From: Rubrivivax sp.
GTDB lineage: Bacteria; Pseudomonadota; Gammaproteobacteria; Burkholderiales; Burkholderiaceae_C
Direction: 5' to 3'
NCBI GenBank assembly: GCA_022843905.1
Contig: JALHMT010000040.1
Span: forward strand, 1-49,440
DNA length: 49,440 nucleotides
Part shown: positions 43,396 through 49,440 of the stretch, piece after piece
Layout of the letters: every line of letters starts with the position of its first letter
Numbering within the stretch: position 1 is the first letter of the stretch
The notes under the pieces: generated by a model
Told to the model about the DNA's origin: nothing
What the model saw: only the letters and a program-made list of their open reading frames with translations
Databases searched by the model: none
Program-made: the position numbers and the translations under genes

Positions 43396-44424
43396 ATGTC
43401 CACCCCCAACCCTACCGACCCGACCGTCACTCCCGCAAGACCCGGTGAAGCGGCTTCTTTCCCGTCGGTCGTCCTCGAGGTGCTCCGGGAGATGCGGGAG
43501 CAGCGCCAGTCCTTCGAGCGCTCTGCTGAACTTGCCGCCAAGGAACGAAAGGCCGAGCGTCGCTGGCGCAACCTGTTCCAGGCCATGTTCTTCGGCGCCC
43601 CGGTGCTGCTCGGGCTGCTGTACTTCCTGTTCTTCCTGAACTCCACCGGCTTCCGCTGGGGGCCGTTCGGCAACGTCGTGGGCGTCGTTCGCATCGAGGG
43701 TCCGATCGGCGCCACGGAGCGGGCCTCGGCCGAGAACATCATCCCGATCCTCGAGAAGGCCTTCGGCAACCCGAACGTGAAGGGCGTCGTGTTGCACATC
43801 GACAGCCCCGGTGGAGCGCCCGTCGAAGCCGAGCGCATCTCGACGGCCATCACCGGGCTCAAGGCAAAGCACCGGAAGGAAGTGGTCGCGGTGATCAACA
43901 ACCTGGGCGCCAGCGCCGCGTACATGGTCGCGCTGAACGCGGACAGGATCATCGCCGCGAAGTACTCGTTCGTTGGATCCATCGGCGCGATCATGGCCCC
44001 GTGGCAGTTGGACAAGGCGATCGCCAAGGTCGACGTTGCACAGCGGGTCTACGCTTCCGGCAAGCTGAAGGCCTTCCTCAACCCGTTCACCCCGGTCAGT
44101 CCCGAGGTCGACCGGAAGGCCCAGCAACTCGTCGACCAGATGGGGGGCTTCTTCCTTGCAGAGGTGAAAGCCCGCAGAGGCCAGGCCCTGAAGTCGGGGG
44201 TCGATTTCGGCACCGGTGAGGTCTGGCCAGGTCCCGAGGCCAAGGAGTTGGGCCTGGTCGACGGCGTGGCCACGGTGGATGACTTCGTCGCAACGCACTG
44301 GGGCATGAAGACCTACGACTACGGGCCGAGCGCCGACTCGTCACCCTTCCTGACGCGTTCTCTGCAGGACGCCATCGCCGGCGTGGTCAAGCGGCTCGCC
44401 TTGAGCGGCCCCGCCATCCAGTAG
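43396..44424 (+). CDS. S49 (SppA/SohB-like) membrane peptidase
   Basis: The 342-residue protein has an N-terminal membrane helix (about 63-80) after a charged coiled segment, and one S49 domain: LHIDSPGGAPVEAERI, nucleophile Ser 173 in GASAAYMVA, and base Lys 223 in ASGKLKAFLNPF. It is of the short, single-domain type and should cut peptides or membrane-protein fragments at the periplasmic side. AAGGAG precedes ATG 43396. It has its own copy of the regulon promoter, so it is probably made with the mating apparatus, perhaps for its quality control. Confidence 0.88.
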   Translation: MSTPNPTDPTVTPARPGEAASFPSVVLEVLREMREQRQSFERSAELAAKERKAERRWRNLFQAMFFGAPVLLGLLYFLFFLNSTGFRWGPFGNVVGVVRIEGPIGATERASAENIIPILEKAFGNPNVKGVVLHIDSPGGAPVEAERISTAITGLKAKHRKEVVAVINNLGASAAYMVALNADRIIAAKYSFVGSIGAIMAPWQLDKAIAKVDVAQRVYASGKLKAFLNPFTPVSPEVDRKAQQLVDQMGGFFLAEVKARRGQALKSGVDFGTGEVWPGPEAKELGLVDGVATVDDFVATHWGMKTYDYGPSADSSPFLTRSLQDAIAGVVKRLALSGPAIQ

Positions 44425-44468
44425 GGCCGCCAGTGGCCTGACCGGAGACTAGCCAGATCGTCCGATCG

Positions 44469-44768
44469 TCAGTTAGACGACTGTGGCCGTGCGGTCAGAT
44501 CCCAGAGCGTCCCCTGCCACTTCGAGATCCTGCCCTCTGCCTCGCACTTCGGGCACTTCCACACGACGGCATCATCCGCGGCCCGCAGCGCGGTGACGGG
44601 ACCCTTCTTGCATTTGAAGCATGTTGGCGCCGCCGGCGAGGTGTCCGATTCGTCCGTGGCGTGAGCGACGACCTCAACGACGAACTGCGCCATCGCGCGC
44701 GCCGGGCCCTTGATCGGCGCGATCGCGCCGGACCCATCGAGGAAGTGTGTGAGGTCGGTGATGTACAT
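44469..44768 (-). CDS. Small zinc-ribbon protein
   Basis: The 99-residue minus-strand protein has an N-terminal alpha/beta part (YITDLTHFLDGSGAIAPIKG) and a C-terminal four-Cys zinc ribbon (CFKCKKG and WKCPKCEAEG, then ISKWQGTLWDL). It lies about 150 bases downstream of the Cas4-like gene on the same strand and could be part of that operon. A run of six G at 44820-44815 upstream lacks the rest of the regulon motif. The function is unknown; nucleic-acid binding is possible. Confidence 0.7.
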   Translation of the reverse strand: MYITDLTHFLDGSGAIAPIKGPARAMAQFVVEVVAHATDESDTSPAAPTCFKCKKGPVTALRAADDAVVWKCPKCEAEGRISKWQGTLWDLTARPQSSN

Positions 44769-44916
44769 CGGAGGCTCGGAAGTGCGCCAAGTCTAGCCAG
44801 CGAGGTGGTCGCCTCCCCCCGGCTTCGCACTCATGGCAGCACGTCCCTGCCGGTCGATGCGGTTCGAGACCTCCCGTCCATACTTTGCCCCGGTGCTGCC
44901 GCAGAGCAACGGGCCG

Positions 44917-45465
44917 CTACTGCCGGTCTCCGAAGGTGCTTTGGCATACGGCTCGATGCCCGCACTTGTCGCACGCCTTCCGGCGCGCCGCCGGCGATGG
45001 CGCGTGGCCAAGGCCACGCCTCAGCTCGAGTAGCCTGCGGCGCATGGCCAGGACTTCGTCCTCATCGAACAGGGCAACCCGGATCGGCCGAGGTTGTCCT
45101 TCGCCATGCTGTTTGACTGCCACGTAAGCCACAGATGACACTCGTTCGCCGGTCGCCTCCTGCAGGACCAGACGTTGAACCGAGAGCTCGATCGCATCCG
45201 AGGCGTGCGCTGCGAAATAGCCGCGCGTCTTCAGCTCCACCAGGTGAAGCTCTCCGCCCTTGCGGTACGCGCGGTCGAGCCTGGCCACCAGACCAAGGCG
45301 CTTCGACTCGAAGCGCTTCTCCGAGAAGGCCAGCTCACCTTCGGCGATCTCTCGGGGCAGCCAAGTCTCGACCGGCCGCTCCCGCTCAGTCCTCAGCCAG
45401 CTGTATGCCGCCGCGAAGAGCAGCAGCCCCAGCAGGAGCAGCGCGCCCGCGCTGACGTCGCTCAT
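44917..45465 (-). CDS. Cas4/RecB-like nuclease subunit, membrane anchored (C-terminal part)
   Basis: The 182-residue protein has a membrane helix (about 7-22) and the PD-(D/E)XK core of Cas4-type nucleases: Asp 64 in VARLDRAY, Glu 77 and Lys 79 in HLVELKTR, Gln 97 in LSVQRLVL, then a three-Cys cluster (Cys 165, 168 and 174) as in the Fe-S site of Cas4. The first Cys and motif I of a normal Cas4 are missing here but are present in the upstream gene, which overlaps it by four bases. The two chains probably form one enzyme. There are no CRISPR genes nearby. Confidence 0.75.
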   Translation of the reverse strand: MSDVSAGALLLLGLLLFAAAYSWLRTERERPVETWLPREIAEGELAFSEKRFESKRLGLVARLDRAYRKGGELHLVELKTRGYFAAHASDAIELSVQRLVLQEATGERVSSVAYVAVKQHGEGQPRPIRVALFDEDEVLAMRRRLLELRRGLGHAPSPAARRKACDKCGHRAVCQSTFGDRQ

Positions 45466-45908
45466 TTCGTCAGCCTTCGCGCTACCGCCCGTGCGGCCAA
45501 CCGGCCTGCCATGACAACGACGGTCCTCACTGCCGACAGCAACCGCGGATGCCGGCTCAGCAGGTCACACACCATGGGTCCGAGGCGGTAGTACGTCCCG
45601 ATGAACCACCGGCCCTGCGCTGTGCGCCGCAGGTAGAGGTCCCGAAACGCTCGTAGCGCACGGGTCTCGGCGCACTCGCCAAGCGCCAAGGTCGCAACGA
45701 AGCACCGGCCCTTCCGCTCGCTCTCGCGCGCGATGGCCAGGCTGTCCTTGTAGAACTGATCGTGCGCCGCGTTCCCACGATCCTGCGCCCTGAGTTGCTC
45801 GTGCGAGCGCCTCGCGCCGTAGCGCCAGTCGAAGTGCGCCACGCGTTCACAGTAGCCGAGTTGCGCCAACTCACTGGCGCTGACCAGATCTCGATCAGTC
45901 CTATTCAT
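45462..45908 (-). CDS. Cas4-like nuclease partner (N-terminal part)
   Basis: The 148-residue protein begins with a Cas4-like N-terminus: ASELAQLGYCERVAHF with Cys 20, then a Gly 45/His 49 segment (RGNAAHDQFYKDSL) like motif I of RecB/Cas4 nucleases. The rest is helical, with a hydrophobic stretch near 115-135. It carries no Lys-Glu catalytic pair. It overlaps the gene before by 8 bases and the one after by 4 bases, so the set is one operon. Cys 20 would complete the four-Cys Fe-S site of the second subunit. Confidence 0.65.
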   Translation of the reverse strand: MNRTDRDLVSASELAQLGYCERVAHFDWRYGARRSHEQLRAQDRGNAAHDQFYKDSLAIARESERKGRCFVATLALGECAETRALRAFRDLYLRRTAQGRWFIGTYYRLGPMVCDLLSRHPRLLSAVRTVVVMAGRLAARAVARRLTK

Positions 45909-46224
45909 CCACTTCCCCGAACGCGTCGGTCATCTCGGAGATGCTCTGGCCAACGACGGCCCCTCGGAGCCCCGCCAGCGGTACAGGGTCTGCGTGCCCC
46001 AGCGGCCGCAGCGACATCGAGATCGGCGGCGCTGAGTGGCCCCGGCTCGAGATCGCCGCGTCACCGATGCGCCCCTGTTCGACCAGGAGCCCGACGCTCG
46101 CCAATCCAAGAAGCCGCTTCACGCGCCTTCGAGCAGCTGTCATTCCAATGAGCTCTCGATGGAGCTCGGGGCACTCTTCCGCGCTGACGGTCACCTGCAT
46201 CACCAATTTCGGCTGGGCTCCCAT
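45901..46224 (-). CDS. ParR/StbB-like partner of the actin-like protein
   Basis: The 107-residue protein starts two bases after the ParM-like stop. Its N-terminal part (VMQVTVSAEECPELHRELIG followed by MTAARRRVKRLLGLA) fits a ribbon-helix-helix domain (strand, then two helices). The C-terminal half is low in structure. By place and size it is the DNA-binding adaptor of the actin-like segregation pair; the family identity is not certain. Confidence 0.6.
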   Translation of the reverse strand: MGAQPKLVMQVTVSAEECPELHRELIGMTAARRRVKRLLGLASVGLLVEQGRIGDAAISSRGHSAPPISMSLRPLGHADPVPLAGLRGAVVGQSISEMTDAFGEVDE

Positions 46225-46226
46225 GG

Positions 46227-47270
46227 CTACGCTCCAACAGGGGCCGCGTCGACTCGGGCGGGTGCGGTGGCGAACAACTGCGGGTTCTCACGGACGTATT
46301 GCTCGCCCATGAGCTGGAACCCTTTGACGTTCGCGTAGAGGGGTTCGTCCACCTCGCTGATGGCGATCTCGGGGAACTTCCGCCGGATCGATGCGCGGTA
46401 CAGGTGCATTCCGCCACCGACCACCACGATGTGCTCCAGGTCGTCTGTCGATCCCAACTTGCCGTGGAGCATCGCGACAGCTTGGTCGGCGATCTTCTCG
46501 ATCGCGTTGTCGTACTTCTTGAGGTCGACGCTCCGCTTGTAGGCGCGCAGGGGCTTGCGGCTCCTCAAAGCCTTGTCGATCGCCTCCAAGTTCTGGTAGC
46601 CCCTGCCTGTCTCACTCGCGACAGCGGCCGCAATCTTGACCAGTATGTCGTACACCCCTCGGTTGACCGAGTCGCTCATCTTTCCGACCACCTTGCTGTC
46701 GAGCGTCACCAGCCAGTCGAACGTGCGCGAGCCAGCGTCTATGACCAAGGTTCTGCCTTGCCTAAGCTTCGCGTTCGCCTGATCCCCGAAGACCGCATAC
46801 ATGGCTCCTTGGGGTTGCGCCACGACCAGCACCCGTTTGACCTCGACTTTGCGATTGCGGCCCACCTCGAATGTTCCCGTCATCGCCTTCTGCAGTTCCG
46901 CCCTACGGCGCATGTAGTCCGCCACCGGCAGCCCGAGCACCAGCAGGTCGACCCTGTCGACCTTCATGAAATGAAGCGCCCCGGCAGTGAAGGCTCGGTA
47001 CTCGTGCGTTCGCATGTAGTCGTCGTGATGGTTCCGACCCACGAAGCCGTCAGCCGCAAGCGCAACGTCGGGGCCCACCTCGTACCACATGCCGCCCACC
47101 GGCACGCAGACCGTCTTGCGCTTGCTCCCGAGGGCATCGCCCGTGTTGTCGTGCGCACTGTCATAGGCGATCGAGGCGAAGTGGGCGCACTCGACCCTTC
47201 CGCCTTGCGCGGCCACCACGTACTTGGTGTTCCCGAAACCCACATCGATGGCTCTGACGATTGCTTCCAT
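46227..47270 (-). CDS. parM: ParM/StbA-like actin-type segregation ATPase
   Basis: The 347-residue protein has the actin-fold motifs: phosphate-1 IDVGFGNTKYVV at the N-terminus, phosphate-2 VIDAGSRTFDWLV (about 165) and the adenosine motif HIVVVGGGMHLY (about 295). The family forms filaments that move plasmid copies apart; on an integrative element it would keep the excised form stable. ATG 47270 has GGAGAG upstream and lies 31 nt after the predicted start of promoter copy F. It leads the operon parM - small partner - split nuclease. Confidence 0.88.
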   Translation of the reverse strand: MEAIVRAIDVGFGNTKYVVAAQGGRVECAHFASIAYDSAHDNTGDALGSKRKTVCVPVGGMWYEVGPDVALAADGFVGRNHHDDYMRTHEYRAFTAGALHFMKVDRVDLLVLGLPVADYMRRRAELQKAMTGTFEVGRNRKVEVKRVLVVAQPQGAMYAVFGDQANAKLRQGRTLVIDAGSRTFDWLVTLDSKVVGKMSDSVNRGVYDILVKIAAAVASETGRGYQNLEAIDKALRSRKPLRAYKRSVDLKKYDNAIEKIADQAVAMLHGKLGSTDDLEHIVVVGGGMHLYRASIRRKFPEIAISEVDEPLYANVKGFQLMGEQYVRENPQLFATAPARVDAAPVGA

Positions 47271-47307
47271 GGACGGTGCTCTCCATATTGCATTGACCGA
47301 TGGCGAC

Positions 47308-47361
47308 AGCATCGCCAAGAGTCCACGTGCCGCCAACCCGGAAAGGCCGGTCGCACCCCCC
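47308..47361 (-). promoter_or_regulatory. Shared regulon promoter, copy F (parM operon)
   Basis: On the minus strand six G (47361-47356) are followed 12 nt later by the TTT of CCTTTCCGGGTTGG and 31 nt further by GATGCT (47313-47308). The core GCGACCGGCCTTTC matches copy B very closely. The start near 47301 lies 31 nt before ATG 47270. Confidence 0.6.
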
Positions 47362-48408
47362 AGCTTTTTTTCGCCCTGCGGCGCGCCGCGCGGTTTCGAC
47401 GCGCCACTTGCGACGGACATCCACTGAGGCACCTCCGGTCCCGCGGCTCTGATGTCCTAGATACGTGGCGGCATCGGCAGTCCTTCGGCGCGCCTTGGCC
47501 GCGGTTCTCGTCCTGGTTCGGAGGTGGACACTTTCTCTCGTGCTTGCCGTTACACGGACCTTCGAGATCTAGACGGGGAGGCAAGGAAGTCAAGCCTGAG
47601 AGGAGTTCGCTTTCGGCAACGCCAGCGACACACTAACCAACGCCAGAGCATCGCGATTGTTCAAGCCCTGCCGGTGTTGACAACCTGCCCTCGCATGGGT
47701 TCAACTTCTTCCCGAGCCTGTGCTGCCTGCCACAGCTCTCAATGCAAGCAGGCCGGTGTTGCGGATCCCGAGAACCCGCCGTTCGCAGTCGTGACCTGCA
47801 CTTCAAGCCCCGGCCCTTCGAGGCCCTACCGCGCCAGTCGCGGTGCCCCTATCTCCCCATCTCGATCCGTCAATCGGATCTGCCTGAGTGGCCTTCGTTG
47901 GCGGCAACGCCGCGGCTGAGGCCATCCGCCGAGCAGCCATCGTGCTGCTCGCGACAACACCGTTGCCAACGTCGTCAACCCCTTGAGGGTTCTCGGTCAC
48001 CACTGCCCTTCTGAGGCGGTGCGACCGATTCCAGACGTGGCCCCGTGCGCTCCGGTGGCAGGAGCGCTCTTCAAGCGGCGAGAGACGGTACCCCACGAAC
48101 CCCCAGAAACGCCTCGGCATGGACCGAGGTGGGCGCATCGCATCCCTCGAGGTGTGTGCGTCATGTCGTTCACCGCGCGTGGAAGCACGGCGGCGGACTG
48201 CGGGACCAGAGATTTTTTAACGCCTGCCAGGCCGCCCCGCGCGGCCGAACGCTTGAAACAACGCACCGCGCACGAGGGTCGGCGGTGCGGCCGTGACCTT
48301 GACCTTCGACCTGCTCGCGCGACCCTGGACGCACGTGCGAGCTGGACTTTCGCGTCCGCACCCTTTGACACGGCTGAAGTGGCTCACCGGCCGTCAACGG
48401 AGCAAGAG
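47362..48408. other. Long gene-free region before the second recombinase
   Basis: About 1.05 kb contain no convincing gene; the open frames present (for example 47524-47919 plus, 47803-48138 minus) are rich in Arg, Ser and Pro and lack ribosome sites. I see short direct repeats of CAACGCCAG (47617-47625, 47638-47646), a hairpin GAGCAGC/GCTGCTC (47931-47950) and a T-run at 48214-48219. It is a candidate place for oriT, a replication origin or an attachment site, but nothing here decides this. Confidence 0.4.
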
Positions 48409-49440
48409 ATGTCGTCGAAGAAACAGAAGGCCCCGCCGAAAAAGCTGGTCTATGCCCGTCGGTCGCCGGCGGGCGCGCCACGGAACCCGCAGAACGTTCT
48501 TGACACGGCGCCGCATGGCACGCGCGACTGGAAGCGCGTGCTCCATTGCGTGCTCGTGATCCACAACCAGGAGCACTCCAAGCTCATCAAGACCGTCTCC
48601 CAGAAGACCATGCTTGATCGCGAGCGCTTCTACTTCAAGTTCTGGGACGACCTGCGCTTTAACACCACGTTTCGGGAGGCGGACCCGCGCATCCTCACGA
48701 ACCGCCAGGTGCAGGCCGTCGCGCGGCTGTGGGCCGAGCGGAAGCTCTCGGTGGCCACGGTCCACAACTACCTGAGCTTCCTGCGCACCTACGCGGCCTG
48801 GATCGGCCGGCCGGGGATGGTCCGCGACGTCGCCACCTACTTCGGCGACGACTCGCACTATGTGCACCGCGACCGCACGGCCAACTTCGACCGCAGTTGG
48901 ATCGCCCGCAGCGTGGAGGTCGAAGCCAAGATCGCCGAGGTCACGGCCTACGACCCGTGGGTCGGCATCCAGCTCGAGCTCTGCTACCACTTCGGCCTGC
49001 GCGCGAAGGAGGCCCGGCACTTTCGGCCGCACATGGCGGTGATCACCCGCGACGAGGCCAACCCGCGCGACGCCCAGCACTTCCCGGACTGCGAGCGGTT
49101 CCTGCGGGTGCGCTACGGCACCAAGGGCGGCCGCCCGCGCGACATCCCAGTGCAGACGCCCGAGCAGGAGGCCCTCCTGAAACGCGCCCTGCAGTCGGTG
49201 GCGCCGGGCCAGTACGTGGGCGCCCCCGGCCGCACCGCGACCCAGAACGCCAACCGCTTCTACAACGTCCTGCGGCGCTTCGGCATCACGAAGGCCGCCC
49301 TGGGCGTCACCGCCCACGGACTGCGCCACCAGCATGCCAACGACCGCTATGAGGAATTGACCGGCGAGCCCTCTCCGGTGCGCGGCGGTTCCGGTGATGG
49401 TGGCGAGGACGCCACCGCGCGCCTGGCCATCGCTTCCGAA
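48409..49440 (+). CDS. Second tyrosine recombinase (partial, runs off the right edge)
   Basis: From ATG 48409 (AGCAAGAG upstream) 344 codons are open to the window end without a stop. An N-terminal SAM-like domain (LSVATVHNYLSFLRTYAAWIG) is followed by a catalytic domain with Arg 198 in FGLRAKEARHF, a strand Lys in YGTKGGRP and box II HGLRHQHAND (His 303, Arg 306, His 307). It looks like the Integrase_1/Phage_int_SAM_2 type. The Tyr nucleophile must lie beyond the edge. The first catalytic Arg, missing in the recombinase at 3510, is present here, so this one is the better candidate for the integrase of the element. Confidence 0.88.
   Translation, partial: MSSKKQKAPPKKLVYARRSPAGAPRNPQNVLDTAPHGTRDWKRVLHCVLVIHNQEHSKLIKTVSQKTMLDRERFYFKFWDDLRFNTTFREADPRILTNRQVQAVARLWAERKLSVATVHNYLSFLRTYAAWIGRPGMVRDVATYFGDDSHYVHRDRTANFDRSWIARSVEVEAKIAEVTAYDPWVGIQLELCYHFGLRAKEARHFRPHMAVITRDEANPRDAQHFPDCERFLRVRYGTKGGRPRDIPVQTPEQEALLKRALQSVAPGQYVGAPGRTATQNANRFYNVLRRFGITKAALGVTAHGLRHQHANDRYEELTGEPSPVRGGSGDGGEDATARLAIASE

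Noticed and set aside
44790..44820. Regulon motif before the zinc-ribbon gene on the minus strand
   Set aside because: There are six G and GCGACC, but the CCTTTCGAG block is missing and the spacing does not fit.
44917..45908. CRISPR-Cas locus because of the Cas4-like pair
   Set aside because: No repeats with regular spacers and no other cas genes are present; Cas4-like nucleases also occur alone on mobile elements.
47524..48138. Genes in the region between parM and the second recombinase
   Set aside because: The frames on both strands have no ribosome sites, overlap each other and have the Arg/Ser/Pro-rich look of non-coding high-GC sequence.

Overview
The window is high-GC DNA with proteobacterial gene style. 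The large open frames, codon bias and gene families suggest a beta-proteobacterium of the Burkholderiales; this is an inference, because there is no rRNA or other taxonomic marker. Almost all of it is one integrative conjugative element (or an integrated plasmid of the same kind) with a complete F-type (SXT/IncA/C/IncHI-like) mating system, a TraI_2/MOBH-type TraI and an FlhDC-like activator pair. There are no tRNA or rRNA genes, CRISPR arrays or insertion sequences. Both ends of the window lie inside genes.

Layout. 1-4859: a truncated unknown gene, two small genes, a membrane hybrid histidine kinase (minus strand) and a tyrosine recombinase whose 5' end overlaps a 17-bp perfect inverted repeat. 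4856-5671: a minus-strand DUF1845/AcaB-like gene. 5800-13162: an accessory or 'leading' block (four small genes of unknown role, a class II ribonucleotide reductase, a zinc-ribbon/Toprim primase, a DUF932 gene). Three of its transcription units start with a long structured leader that carries the same covarying pseudoknot. 13513-16149: the regulatory core, with an HTH-receiver protein, an FlhD-like protein and a fused double FlhC-like protein. 16280-20653: traI-traD-DUF4400. 20825-42234: the mating-pair formation operon (lytic transglycosylase, OmpA-like lipoprotein, pilin, traL-E-K-B, dsbC, traV-C, trbI, S26 peptidase, traW-U, trbC, traN-F-H-G). 42254-44424: a small membrane protein, a periplasmic protein and an S49 peptidase. 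44469-47270: a minus-strand operon with a ParM-like actin, its small partner, a Cas4-like nuclease split over two genes, and farther on a zinc-ribbon protein. 48409 to the right edge: a second tyrosine recombinase, cut by the window end.

How the parts fit. Six promoters on both strands share one unusual architecture: a run of 5-7 G, then 12-14 nt later a block like CCTTTCGAGTTG, then 30-33 nt later a poor -10 such as GATGAT. They stand before the DUF1845 gene, traI, the mating-pair operon, the S49 gene, the parM operon and one small gene. The FlhD/FlhC-like pair lacks this site and has its own sigma70-type promoter. The simplest reading is that the FlhDC-like complex is the master activator and this motif is its operator. 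The HTH-receiver gene directly upstream and the hybrid kinase may feed a signal into that switch. The structured leaders mark a second, separate regulatory layer on the accessory genes.
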